The notes under the pieces are model-generated. The model ran no database searches. It was not told where the DNA came from and saw only the letters and a list, made by a program, of their open reading frames with translations. This document shows, one piece after another, positions 17,694-26,195 of a stretch of DNA of 64,000 nucleotides; positions within the stretch are counted from its first letter, which is position 1, and the number at the start of each line of letters is the position of its first letter. Source of the stretch: Bacteroidetes bacterium HGW-Bacteroidetes-10 (lineage in GTDB: Bacteria > Bacteroidota > Bacteroidia > Bacteroidales > UBA932). The DNA lies in NCBI GenBank assembly GCA_002842695.1, contig PHDT01000019.1, forward strand, positions 1 to 64,000, read 5' to 3'. The position numbers and the translations under genes are program-made.

Positions 17694-19130
17694 TTAGAGA
17701 CCGATTCCATAATAGACTACTGATCCGTCCGGATAAACTCCCTCCACAAGAAGCGAACGCTTGCTTCTTTGAATGACAGATTCAATATCTCCTGCGCTTC
17801 CAACGGGAATCTGATTAACATATGTGATCACAAACCCTTTTCTTATTCCGGCATTTTTGAATTTTCCTTCTCCTACGCTTACAATCTCAACTCCCTGTCT
17901 CAGCGACAATTTCTTTAATGTCTCTTGCGAAGCGCTTCTCAACTCAGAGCCAAACAATGAAGCTACTCCTCCTTTTCCAGCTGAAGCCAAATCTGACTCA
18001 CCTGCTTTTGCTTGTAATACAACTGAAAGCTGAATTAGTTTACCCTCTCTTTTAATTTCGACAGAAATTTTATCCTTTGGCCTGAATTTACTGATTTGTT
18101 CCTGCACTGCAGGAGCCGAATTCACAGCTACTCCGTTTATCTTTGAAAGTATATCGGAACTTTTTATTCCTGCTCTGTCTGCAGCTCCGTCTTTAGTTAC
18201 CTCTGCAATGAAAACTCCTTCATTTCCCTTAAGACCGTGCTCCCTGGAAAGATCTTCATCTATCTCTCTCATGGTAATACCAAGAATAGCTCTCTGAACT
18301 GTTCCAAAATCAAGTATATCTTCTACAACTTTCTTAGCAATAGTAGTAGGAACAGCAAATGAATAGCCGGAATAAGAGCCTGTTCGAGAAGCAATCGCAG
18401 TGTTAATTCCAACGAGCTCTCCCCTTGTATTTACAAGAGCCCCGCCTGAATTTCCAGGGTTAACTGCTGCATCTGTCTGAATAAATGACTCAATTTTAAA
18501 GTCTCCATCCATAGAAGGCATGCTTCGGGCTTTTGCGCTCACAATTCCTGCAGTTATTGTTGATCTCAGATTATAGGGATTTCCAATCGCAATTACCCAT
18601 TCTCCCAGACGGAGAGAATCAGAGTTCCCAAAACTCAGAAAAGGAAGGTTTTCTGCATTAATTTTTAAAAGAGCGATGTCAGTAACAGGGTCACTGCCTA
18701 CAGACGTTGCTTTGAAAGACTTATTGTTCTCAAGTGTAACAACAATATCATCTGCACCTTCAATTACATGATTATTGGTTATAATATATCCGTCAGTTGT
18801 AATAATTACACCGGAGCCAGAATTGACCTGATTACGGGGAGTCATTCCCGGATTTCCGTAGCCAAAAAAGAAGTCATAAATAGTATAGGGCTGATCTGCT
18901 CCTTTTTTTGTCACTTTTACATGCACAACTGCCTTTACTGCAGTTTCTGCTGCAAAAGTAAAATCTGGATAAAGTTGGTCAGATAGTGTTACTTTCTGGA
19001 TAGGCACTCCATCGCCGGAGTATGCATGGAGTCCGGAATTTTTGTCAGTTATTTTAATGACTGTTAGGGCTGTAGCAGCGCTGACAATTACTGTCAGAAT
19101 TAAATAAATAAATATTCTTTTCATATTCAT
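17694..19130 (-). CDS. HtrA/DegQ-family serine protease with PDZ domains
   Basis: About 478 residues. An N-terminal signal anchor (FIYLILTVIVSAATALTVI) sends it to the periplasm. The trypsin-like domain shows His in ITNNHVIEGADD, Asp in DPVTDIALLKI and Ser in AAVNPGNSGGALV. A first PDZ domain covers about 285-375 (AILGITMREIDEDLS...) and a second, shorter one the last 90 residues. These proteases degrade or refold damaged envelope proteins. The longest frame opens with TTG at 19142, and I use the ATG at 19130 (another ATG lies at 19124). It is divergent from dnaN. Confidence 0.93.
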   Translation of the reverse strand: MNMKRIFIYLILTVIVSAATALTVIKITDKNSGLHAYSGDGVPIQKVTLSDQLYPDFTFAAETAVKAVVHVKVTKKGADQPYTIYDFFFGYGNPGMTPRNQVNSGSGVIITTDGYIITNNHVIEGADDIVVTLENNKSFKATSVGSDPVTDIALLKINAENLPFLSFGNSDSLRLGEWVIAIGNPYNLRSTITAGIVSAKARSMPSMDGDFKIESFIQTDAAVNPGNSGGALVNTRGELVGINTAIASRTGSYSGYSFAVPTTIAKKVVEDILDFGTVQRAILGITMREIDEDLSREHGLKGNEGVFIAEVTKDGAADRAGIKSSDILSKINGVAVNSAPAVQEQISKFRPKDKISVEIKREGKLIQLSVVLQAKAGESDLASAGKGGVASLFGSELRSASQETLKKLSLRQGVEIVSVGEGKFKNAGIRKGFVITYVNQIPVGSAGDIESVIQRSKRSLLVEGVYPDGSVVYYGIGL

Positions 19131-19181
19131 TGATTTTTTCAACCATCCAAAATCAAATTATATGCCATAACTATTTTTTAT

Positions 19182-19189
19182 TATCTTTG
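19182..19189 (+). promoter_or_regulatory. -7 element of dnaN
   Basis: TATCTTTG matches TAnnTTTG and ends 17 bases before the dnaN ATG. The upstream region is an AT-rich divergent gap without a clear TTG. Confidence 0.55.
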
Positions 19190-19206
19190 TTGAAAATTGA
19201 GATTAT

Positions 19207-20334
19207 ATGAAATTCGTAGTTTCCAGCACAGAACTTTTAACTAGGCTTCAGTCAGTTTCGAGAGTTATATCGTCGAAAAATTCACTGCCAATTCTGGACA
19301 ATTTTCTCTTCATTCTTAAAGATGGTCATCTGACAATTACAGCTTCGGACCTTGAGACAACTCTTAAGGCAAGGATGGTAATTGACAATATTACAGATGA
19401 AGGAGAGATAACAGTTCCGGCCAAGCTTCTGGTTGATTCGCTCCGCGAGTTCGCAGATCAGCCGCTGGAATTCAAAACAAATGAAACAGATTCTATTATT
19501 GAAATTGTATGGGCTACAGGTAACGCGAAACTGCCTTGTACAACTGCAGACGATTATCCCTCTTTGCCGGAACTTGACGAAAACCGTGTGACTGTTTCGG
19601 TCAATTCACATACTTTGCTTGAAGGAATCAACAGAACTCTTTATGCAACTGCAGAAGAGGAACTTCGTCCGGTTATGAATGGTATTTTCTTTGATATTGA
19701 CACAGATAGTACAACACTTGTTGCTTCAGATGCACACAAGCTTGTATGCTATACCCGACATGACATAAAGTCAGAAACCAAGTCCTCTTTTATTCTTCCT
19801 AAAAAACCATCTTCTGTTCTTAAAAATATTCTAGGGAAGGGAGACGAAGAAGTTATCGTAAGATTTGATAACAGAAACGCATGTTTCGAATTCGAATCAT
19901 TCGTACTGGTTTGCAGACTTGTAGAGGGCAACTATCCGGCTTACAAATCTGTTATTCCTAAAAATAACACAAACAAACTGGTAATAAACAGACTGGACTT
20001 CCTTAACTCTTCAAGAAGAGTTGCAGTTTGCTCAAATCAGGCAAGCAGCCAGGTGAGACTTAAGCTAAGCTACAATACACTTACATTGTCTGCGCAAGAC
20101 CTTGACTTCTCAATATCTGCTAATGAAAATCTTATTTGTCAGTACGAGGGGGACAATATGGAGATTGCTTTCAAGTCTACATTCCTGATTGAAATTCTGG
20201 GAAATCTTCCATACACTGACATTTCACTTGAACTATCCGATCCTTCAAGAGCTGCACTTATTCTTGCCGCAGGGCCTGTTGACCCTCAGGAAGAGATTCT
20301 GGCTTTACTAATGCCAATGATGGTGAATGCATAA
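19207..20334 (+). CDS. dnaN: DNA polymerase III beta subunit (sliding clamp)
   Basis: 375 residues, the normal length for the three-fold repeated clamp. The start MKFVVSSTELLTRLQSVSRVISSKNSLPILDNFLF and the segment ILPKKPSSVLKNIL are characteristic. The end EEILALLMPMMVNA matches the usual C-terminal clamp strand (family pattern ...YLIMPMRL). As a ring-shaped dimer it tethers replicative polymerase to DNA. It sits directly upstream of a DnaQ-like exonuclease gene (12 bases). No dnaA or recF is beside it. Confidence 0.95.
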   Translation: MKFVVSSTELLTRLQSVSRVISSKNSLPILDNFLFILKDGHLTITASDLETTLKARMVIDNITDEGEITVPAKLLVDSLREFADQPLEFKTNETDSIIEIVWATGNAKLPCTTADDYPSLPELDENRVTVSVNSHTLLEGINRTLYATAEEELRPVMNGIFFDIDTDSTTLVASDAHKLVCYTRHDIKSETKSSFILPKKPSSVLKNILGKGDEEVIVRFDNRNACFEFESFVLVCRLVEGNYPAYKSVIPKNNTNKLVINRLDFLNSSRRVAVCSNQASSQVRLKLSYNTLTLSAQDLDFSISANENLICQYEGDNMEIAFKSTFLIEILGNLPYTDISLELSDPSRAALILAAGPVDPQEEILALLMPMMVNA

Positions 20335-20346
20335 CACATCTTTTTG

Positions 20347-21132
20347 ATGAAACTGAACCTAAAGAACCCAATAATTTTTTTCGATATCGAGAGCACCGGC
20401 TTGAATGTCTCCTCAGACAGAATTGTAGAGCTAAGTGCTCTTAAAATTTTGCCTAACGGAGATCAGGAAATTAAAACAAGGCGGCTTAACCCTACCATTC
20501 CAATATCTCCTGAAGCTCAGGCTGTTCACGGAATCTCTAATGAAGATGTGAAGGATTGCCCAACTTTTAAAGAGGTTGCAAGAAGCCTTGCAAACTGGAT
20601 GACAGGTTGCGATTTTGCCGGTTATAACTCAATTAAGTTTGATGTTCCCATGCTTGCAGAAGAGTTTCTTAGAGCAGGGATTGACTTTGACTTTCGTAAA
20701 AGAAAGCTGGTAGACGTTCAGAACATTTTTCACAAAATGGAGCAACGGACTCTAAGTGCAGCCTACAAATTTTATTGCAGCAAAAGTCTCGAAAATGCTC
20801 ACTCAGCAGAGGCCGATACTGTAGCTACTTATGAGATTCTCGAATCTCAGCTTGATATGTATAAAGAGACACTTGAAAACGATGTCGAATTTCTCTCCAA
20901 GTTTTCTATCAGAAACAACACTCTGGATTACGCCGGAAGAATCGTACTGAATGACAAAGATATCCCGGTATTTAACTTTGGAAAACACAAGGGGAAATCG
21001 GTCTCAGCAGTATTCAGGGCAGAACCAAGCTACTATTCATGGATGATGAATGGTGATTTCACACTGGATACGAAACAAGTTTTAACAAAACTATATAAGG
21101 AGTACAGCATTAATCCCGGAACACTCCTTTAA
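20347..21132 (+). CDS. DnaQ-like 3'-5' exonuclease (DEDDh)
   Basis: About 261 residues. Exonuclease motif I is IIFFDIESTGL (Asp/Glu pair). Motif II lies in FAGYNSIKFDVPML, and motif III is HSAEADTVATYEIL (catalytic His and Asp). The C-terminal piece FNFGKHKGKSV...YYSWMMNGDF is a small domain often attached to Bacteroidota exonucleases of this class. Position next to dnaN suggests a proofreading or repair role, but the usual epsilon-specific clamp-binding tail is not obvious. Start taken at ATG 20347 rather than the TTG three bases before. Confidence 0.88.
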   Translation: MKLNLKNPIIFFDIESTGLNVSSDRIVELSALKILPNGDQEIKTRRLNPTIPISPEAQAVHGISNEDVKDCPTFKEVARSLANWMTGCDFAGYNSIKFDVPMLAEEFLRAGIDFDFRKRKLVDVQNIFHKMEQRTLSAAYKFYCSKSLENAHSAEADTVATYEILESQLDMYKETLENDVEFLSKFSIRNNTLDYAGRIVLNDKDIPVFNFGKHKGKSVSAVFRAEPSYYSWMMNGDFTLDTKQVLTKLYKEYSINPGTLL

Positions 21133-21149
21133 AAGACTTAGCACATAAA

Positions 21150-21749
21150 GTGAATATTTTTACATACAATGTGCATACAAATGAGTTCACCTTCAGGCCT
21201 GATACAACTCTTGCCAGGGAGGTGAACACTCTTTATCCGCCATCCGGTACAGACGAAGTATGCATATATCCCTGCATGGTCCTGAGAATTTCCAAAAGCG
21301 GGAAATGTATATCTGCCAAATTTTCAGAAAGGTATTACTCTGCTTACTCATTCGGGTTGTATATTACAGACCGGTCTGTTTATGATAATAGCCAAATTAC
21401 ACATTTTGAATATACCAGGTTAACAACTTTTGACGTAAGCACAATTGTTTCCCGTGACTTAAAGTTAGCAGGATCATATTTGAAAGGCTCAATCCTGCGA
21501 ACTCAATTATCCGGGGGGGATAAAGCTGAATCCATACTGGATAAAGAATCTGAAATAATTTCTGCCAGGGCCATTGAGAGAATTTCATCTCACTTTTCAC
21601 TAAAAACCGGAGACCTTATTTTTATCGAAATGTCTGCTCCGTTATTTTCGTCCAGAGTAGATCGAATTATTCAAACTCTTATCAATCCGGACAAGAAAGG
21701 TTCAGAAGAAGAGAATCAGGAATTGCTGCTCGATTTTTTTATCAGATAA
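21150..21749 (+). CDS. FAH-fold-like protein, probably catalytically dead
   Basis: 199 residues, GTG start (no usable ATG nearby). The segment MVLRISKSGKCISAKFSERYYSAYSFGLYITDRS lines up with the core of small fumarylacetoacetate-hydrolase-family enzymes as I remember it (xVVRIxxxGKxIxxxFAHRYYDxxTVGxDFTARD). FSLKTGDLIFIEMSAP lines up with their LKxGDxIxTGTPxGVG. The acidic metal ligands and the TGTP loop are changed, so catalysis is unlikely. It follows the exonuclease by 17 bases. Its last 34 bases overlap the convergent flavoprotein gene. The family assignment rests on motif memory only. Confidence 0.55.
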   Translation: MNIFTYNVHTNEFTFRPDTTLAREVNTLYPPSGTDEVCIYPCMVLRISKSGKCISAKFSERYYSAYSFGLYITDRSVYDNSQITHFEYTRLTTFDVSTIVSRDLKLAGSYLKGSILRTQLSGGDKAESILDKESEIISARAIERISSHFSLKTGDLIFIEMSAPLFSSRVDRIIQTLINPDKKGSEEENQELLLDFFIR

Positions 21750-22990
21750 GCTGCAGATCTGCCCGCAAGATGGCCAGTAGAAAAAGCAATTTGAAGATTA
21801 TATCCACCTGTATCTCCATCAAGATCTATAACTTCTCCAGCAAAAAACAGATTTGGGATTATCCTGGACGCCATAGTTTTAGGCAATATTTCATCGAGAT
21901 TAATTCCTCCTGCAGTAATAACGCATCTTTCAAAAGAAGTAAACCCGGTGATTTCGAGTCTCCAGCACTTTAGCAAATCTGCAAGTTTGTAAATCTCTCC
22001 CGTAAACTGAAGCGAAAGTATTTTTGATTGCAAAAGTCCGGATGAATTTCCAAAAGGGATAATAAGCTGCTTTGGCAGTAATTTCACCAAGAGGTCATTT
22101 AACCTTATTTTTCCATCAGCTGAGAATTCCCTTTTAATTCGGGCAATAATCTGATCTTCTGTGAGAGCAGGCTTAAGGTCAATCTCTACGAAAACCTTAT
22201 TCCCAGATGAGAGTGCTCTTACAGCCTTTCTGCTGATTCTTAATCCAAGCGGCCCCTCCAGCCCATTGGAAGTAAACTCGGTATCACCAAATTCCTCCTG
22301 AACTAAATCCTTCCCTACAAATAGTTTAACGGCAACATTTTTCAAAAGAAGGCCAGAAAGCGCAGTGTCAAACTTGACAGGCATAAGCGCTGTTAGTGAA
22401 GGAAGGCATTGAGAAACAGAGTGTCCTGCCTGTGCAGCAATCTTATAACCATCTCCGTCCGAGCCGGTAAGAGGATAACTTAATCCGCCAGTTGCAATAA
22501 TTAATGCCTTCGCGACAGAAGTTCTGGCAACACCTGACTCCTCCCAGGAGACTGATGTAATCAAATTATTTTCTGTTGTGAAACCTGTTACTTTTGACAG
22601 ATATTTGATTTCTGCCCTGTTTCTTAAGATTTCATCTGTAAGAGCAGTAACTACATCTGCTGCTTTACCGGAGGCAGGGTAAGCTCTCTCCCCTCTCTCA
22701 ACGGAGACTTCAAGTCCAATTTCTTCAAATAGATTCAAAGTATCACTGTTGCTGAAAGATCGGAATGCAGGTTTAAAAAAATTGCTTTTTGGATAAATAT
22801 GCTCAGAAAATTCGTTCCAGGGCTTTGTGTTAGTGATATTACACCTCCCCTTTCCAGTAATTCTTACCTTTCTTCCTGCCTTCTCCATCTTTTCAAGAAG
22901 AAGTACTTTAAGCCCCTCTCTTGAAGCACTCAAAGCAGCCATTAATCCTGATGCCCCAGCCCCTGCAATTATCAGATCATATTGTTTCAT
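21716..22990 (-). CDS. HI0933/BaiN-family NAD(P)/FAD-dependent oxidoreductase
   Basis: 424 residues. The FAD dinucleotide motif is IIAGAGASGLMAALSASREG, followed by the family-specific GRKVRITGKGRCNITN. An insert of HI0933 type covers about 190-340. The C-terminus closes the Rossmann fold with FFAGEVIDLDGDTGGYNLQ. Members are flavoproteins of uncertain substrate, and one clade (BaiN) reduces bile-acid intermediates in gut clostridia. The sequence here gives no substrate. The 3' end overlaps the FAH-like gene by 34 bases in the convergent orientation. Confidence 0.9.
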   Translation of the reverse strand: MKQYDLIIAGAGASGLMAALSASREGLKVLLLEKMEKAGRKVRITGKGRCNITNTKPWNEFSEHIYPKSNFFKPAFRSFSNSDTLNLFEEIGLEVSVERGERAYPASGKAADVVTALTDEILRNRAEIKYLSKVTGFTTENNLITSVSWEESGVARTSVAKALIIATGGLSYPLTGSDGDGYKIAAQAGHSVSQCLPSLTALMPVKFDTALSGLLLKNVAVKLFVGKDLVQEEFGDTEFTSNGLEGPLGLRISRKAVRALSSGNKVFVEIDLKPALTEDQIIARIKREFSADGKIRLNDLLVKLLPKQLIIPFGNSSGLLQSKILSLQFTGEIYKLADLLKCWRLEITGFTSFERCVITAGGINLDEILPKTMASRIIPNLFFAGEVIDLDGDTGGYNLQIAFSTGHLAGRSAAYLIKKSSSNS

Positions 22991-23038
22991 TCTGCAAAGT
23001 AAGCCATTTTTATTAAATTTGAATAAATATTGAGACCC

Positions 23039-24142
23039 ATGAAGACACTCTACTACTCTACTATTCTGACATTTTCACTGTTAATGCTTTTCGGATGCGG
23101 GAATCATTATGACACTCAATCCACATATCTTCCGGGAGATGGATGTGAGTATGCACAATATTTTGGACTTTCTGATTCTGCAGGAAATATTAATATAATT
23201 GTCCAGGATTCATGGGAAGAGGAAAATATCACAGGTGAAGGTATTATGGTTATCAGAAAGTCTGATAATAAAGAGTATAAAAGAATAATTTGTATGTCCA
23301 CAAGCCACATTGCTTATATTAGTGCTTTGGGATTACAGGAGAGAATAGTTGGGGTTTCAGGATCAAGGTACATATCTACTCCTGAAATAATCCAGGGGAT
23401 ATCGGATGGTAAAATTGCAGATATTGGGTTCGAATCATCTTTAAATTACGAACTTCTTCTTTCTCTCAGACCTGACATTGTATTTACATATGGAATAAGC
23501 GGAGAGAACAATCAGTATATTGAAAAAATTCGACAATTCGGAATTGAGGTTGTTGCACTTGGAGACTACCTTGAAGAACACCCTCTCGGAAAGCTGGAAT
23601 ATCTGAAACTTTTCGGAGAACTACTTGATAGAAGAGGTCTGGCAGATTCTCTCTATATTTCGTCCCGAGACAGATATCTTAACCACAAACAAACTGCATC
23701 ATCAGCTTCAAATTATGATGTTTTAGTTAATGCACCATGGAAAGATGTATGGTACATACCAGGTGAAAAGAGCTATATGACAATTCTGATTGAAGATGCA
23801 GGTGGCAGGATTCTTGGCTCTGAAAGTAATGAATCAAGAACTAAATCACTAAGTATTGAAAAGGTGTACTCCTTTGCCTCCAAGGCACAATTTTGGCTAA
23901 ATCCCAACAATGCTTTATCCATAGAAGAGCTTAAAGGTATGAATCCGCTTTTTGAAAATATCCAGGCTCTAAAAGAGGGCAAAGTATACAACAATACTAA
24001 AATGAACACTCCCGGCGGGGGATCCGGATTCTGGGAACAGGGAGTAATTGAACCTGACATAATACTGCTTGATCTCATTTCAATATTGCATCCGGAACTT
24101 GCTCCGGGACATATTCCAAAATATTACATCAGGTTAAAATAG
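23039..24142 (+). CDS. ABC transporter substrate-binding lipoprotein (BtuF/FhuD type)
   Basis: About 367 residues. MKTLYYSTILTFSLLMLFGC is a lipoprotein signal (Cys20). The PF01497 fold begins at RIICMSTSHIAYISALGLQERIVGVSG. Two lobes are bridged by a long helix, and the end IEPDIILLDLISILHPEL is typical of cobalamin or siderophore binders. No permease, ATPase or TonB receptor gene is adjacent, so it must work with components elsewhere, and its ligand (corrinoid, haem or ferric siderophore) cannot be told. ATG 23039 chosen over a TTG at 23030 because it gives a clean signal peptide. Confidence 0.85.
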   Translation: MKTLYYSTILTFSLLMLFGCGNHYDTQSTYLPGDGCEYAQYFGLSDSAGNINIIVQDSWEEENITGEGIMVIRKSDNKEYKRIICMSTSHIAYISALGLQERIVGVSGSRYISTPEIIQGISDGKIADIGFESSLNYELLLSLRPDIVFTYGISGENNQYIEKIRQFGIEVVALGDYLEEHPLGKLEYLKLFGELLDRRGLADSLYISSRDRYLNHKQTASSASNYDVLVNAPWKDVWYIPGEKSYMTILIEDAGGRILGSESNESRTKSLSIEKVYSFASKAQFWLNPNNALSIEELKGMNPLFENIQALKEGKVYNNTKMNTPGGGSGFWEQGVIEPDIILLDLISILHPELAPGHIPKYYIRLK

Positions 24143-24171
24143 AAAAAGGAGCCTTTACGGGCTCCTTTTTT
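24143..24171. terminator. Bidirectional intrinsic terminator (btuF-like / buk)
   Basis: Eleven-base stem AAAAAGGAGCC / GGCTCCTTTTT around TTTACG. A- and T-runs on both sides serve both convergent genes. Confidence 0.85.
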
Positions 24172-24189
24172 ACCTGAATAGTCAGAATA

Positions 24190-25263
24190 TTAAGCGTACA
24201 CAGATGGCTTCTCTCTTCCTGTAAGAACAGCAAGACCATTCATAGCCAGTGCAGACATCTCATCTTCCCCCGGATAAACCTTTACAGGAGCAATGAATTT
24301 AACCATATCCTCAATCTTCTCCATCAGCTTTGTATTATATGCAACTCCACCTGTAAGAAGTATTGCATCTACCTTTCCGGAGAGAACAGCTGCTGCTGCA
24401 CCTATGGACTTGGCAACATTGTAACCGAAAGCGTCAGAAATAAGAGTGTACTTCTCATCACCTTCGTTTACCATCTTTTCAACGTAATTAAAAGAATTAG
24501 TTCCAAGATGTGCAATAAGTCCACCTTCTCCGGCTATCATTTTTTTCACCTGTGAAAGAGAATATTTTCCGGAAAAGCAGAGCTCAGCCAGAGCCAGAGT
24601 TGGTAATGTCCCTGATCTCTCAGGAGAAAAAGGGCCCTCTCCGTTAAGAGCATTATTAACATCCACGACTCTTCCTCCTGTATGTGTACCAACAGAAACT
24701 CCACCGCCTAAATGTGCTACAATCAGATTAAGATCTGAATATCTCTTTCCTACAGACTCAGCATACATTTTTGCAATAGCTTTCTGATTCAGGGCGTGAA
24801 AAATTGAAACCTTTGGAAATAGCGGATGACCCGAAATTCTTGCAACCGGGGAAAGCTCATCTACAACAACCGGGTCTGCTATAAATGCTTTACATCCCGA
24901 AATATCCTTTGCAAGATTATTAGCAATAAGGGCACCAAGATTACTTGCATGCTCTCCGTATTTCATATGCTGCAGGTCGTCAATCATCTGCTCATTAACC
25001 TCATAAACTCCAGACTCGATTGGTTTGAGGAGCCCTCCCCTGCCAACAATTGCAGAAAGTTCAGAAAGGTCAATACGGCTCTCTTTTAAAGCCGAGACAA
25101 TTGCCTCTTTGCGGAATTCATACTGGTCAGTAATATTATCATACTGTGAAATTTCCTCTGCAGAGTGTCTCAGAGTATGCGAAAAAATCTCTTTCTCATC
25201 TTCAAATATTGAAATCTTTGTTGATGTTGAACCAGGATTTATGGCCAATATTTTATATCCCAT
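24190..25263 (-). CDS. buk: Butyrate kinase
   Basis: 357 residues of the acetokinase/ASKHA family. ILAINPGSTSTKISIFEDE is the phosphate-1 motif of Buk, HLGGGVSVGTHTGGRVVDVNNALNGEGPFSPERSG holds the active-site loop, and ILLTGGVAYN the adenosine site. It makes ATP and an acid from butyryl phosphate; branched-chain acyl phosphates are also possible substrates in this family. It lies six bases after ptb, which makes the acyl phosphate, and downstream of ackA, forming an energy-conserving operon. Located in the cytosol. Confidence 0.92.
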   Translation of the reverse strand: MGYKILAINPGSTSTKISIFEDEKEIFSHTLRHSAEEISQYDNITDQYEFRKEAIVSALKESRIDLSELSAIVGRGGLLKPIESGVYEVNEQMIDDLQHMKYGEHASNLGALIANNLAKDISGCKAFIADPVVVDELSPVARISGHPLFPKVSIFHALNQKAIAKMYAESVGKRYSDLNLIVAHLGGGVSVGTHTGGRVVDVNNALNGEGPFSPERSGTLPTLALAELCFSGKYSLSQVKKMIAGEGGLIAHLGTNSFNYVEKMVNEGDEKYTLISDAFGYNVAKSIGAAAAVLSGKVDAILLTGGVAYNTKLMEKIEDMVKFIAPVKVYPGEDEMSALAMNGLAVLTGREKPSVYA

Positions 25264-25269
25264 ATATTA

Positions 25270-26175
25270 TTATTTTGCTGTTAAAGCTGCAAGGGCAATT
25301 GAATTAAGTTTTGTGTCTATGCTGTCTGCGCGGCTTGAAAGAACACACGGAGCTTTTGCTCCAGCAACTATTGCAGCTTGTCTGCTGCCCGGACATAGCT
25401 GAGAATTTACCTTATAAAAGACATTTGCTGACTCAATATTTGGAAAAACAAGGCAATCTGCATCACCTGCAACCGGGCTTACAAGCTTTTTAACTGCAGC
25501 AGCCTCAGCAGAGATTGCAACATCAAGAGCAAGTGGTCCGTCAACAAGGCATCCGGAAATTTGTCCCCTGTCTGCCATTTTTGAGATAATAGCAGCGTCT
25601 ACACACGCAGGCATACCGGGTAGCATCTGTTCAGTAGCAGTAATGATTGCCACTTTAGGCTTTGAATTTCCGAGTGCATGCGCAGTTTTCACAACATAAT
25701 TTGTAATTGCAATTTTCTGCGAGAGGTCGGGTGCTGGTATAACTGCAATGTCTCCAAGCACCATAAGTTTATGGTAATTTGGATTTGACATTACAGTAAC
25801 GTGGCTCAAAACAGCCTTTGGAGGAAGAAGCCCCTTTTCCTTATTGAGAATTGCTCTCATGTACTTATCTGTGCTGCAAAGACCTTTCATCAGAATATCG
25901 CCCTCTCCTGCATTAATAAGATCAACAGCCATTGCAACTGATTTAACCTCATCATCGTTTGGAACAATTCTGAAAATTGAAGGATCAATGTTTTCGTGAG
26001 CACACACCTGACGAATCATTTTCTCGTCACCTACAAGTGTTGCTTCAACGATACCTGCTTCAACAGCAAGTTTAGCAGCATTAATTGTATGATCATCCAC
26101 AGCCCACGCCGCAATTAGGCGCTTTCTTGGCTTTGAACGCAGCTGATCGTAAATTTGTTCGAATGTTGTTATCAT
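25270..26175 (-). CDS. ptb: Phosphate butyryltransferase
   Basis: 301 residues of the Pta/Ptb family. Recognisable segments are AVDDHTINAAKLAVEAGIVEATLVGDE near the N-terminus, DILMKGLCSTDKYMRAILNKEKGL, and GPLALDVAISAEAAAVK. It converts an acyl-CoA and phosphate to the acyl phosphate used by the adjacent kinase. Length and lack of an N-terminal extension favour Ptb over phosphate acetyltransferase. However, the family also uses acetyl- or branched acyl-CoA, so it could also supply AckA, for which no separate pta is present here. Confidence 0.88.
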   Translation of the reverse strand: MITTFEQIYDQLRSKPRKRLIAAWAVDDHTINAAKLAVEAGIVEATLVGDEKMIRQVCAHENIDPSIFRIVPNDDEVKSVAMAVDLINAGEGDILMKGLCSTDKYMRAILNKEKGLLPPKAVLSHVTVMSNPNYHKLMVLGDIAVIPAPDLSQKIAITNYVVKTAHALGNSKPKVAIITATEQMLPGMPACVDAAIISKMADRGQISGCLVDGPLALDVAISAEAAAVKKLVSPVAGDADCLVFPNIESANVFYKVNSQLCPGSRQAAIVAGAKAPCVLSSRADSIDTKLNSIALAALTAK

Positions 26176-26195
26176 AATTATTTTAAAAAAATTCC

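Noticed and set aside
17694-17776. Short plus-strand frame at the 3' end of htrA as a separate gene
   Set aside because: Lies antisense to htrA and across the rpoD promoter, with no family features.
22991-23038. Cobalamin riboswitch before the BtuF-like gene
   Set aside because: The gap is under 50 bases, far too short for the known aptamer.
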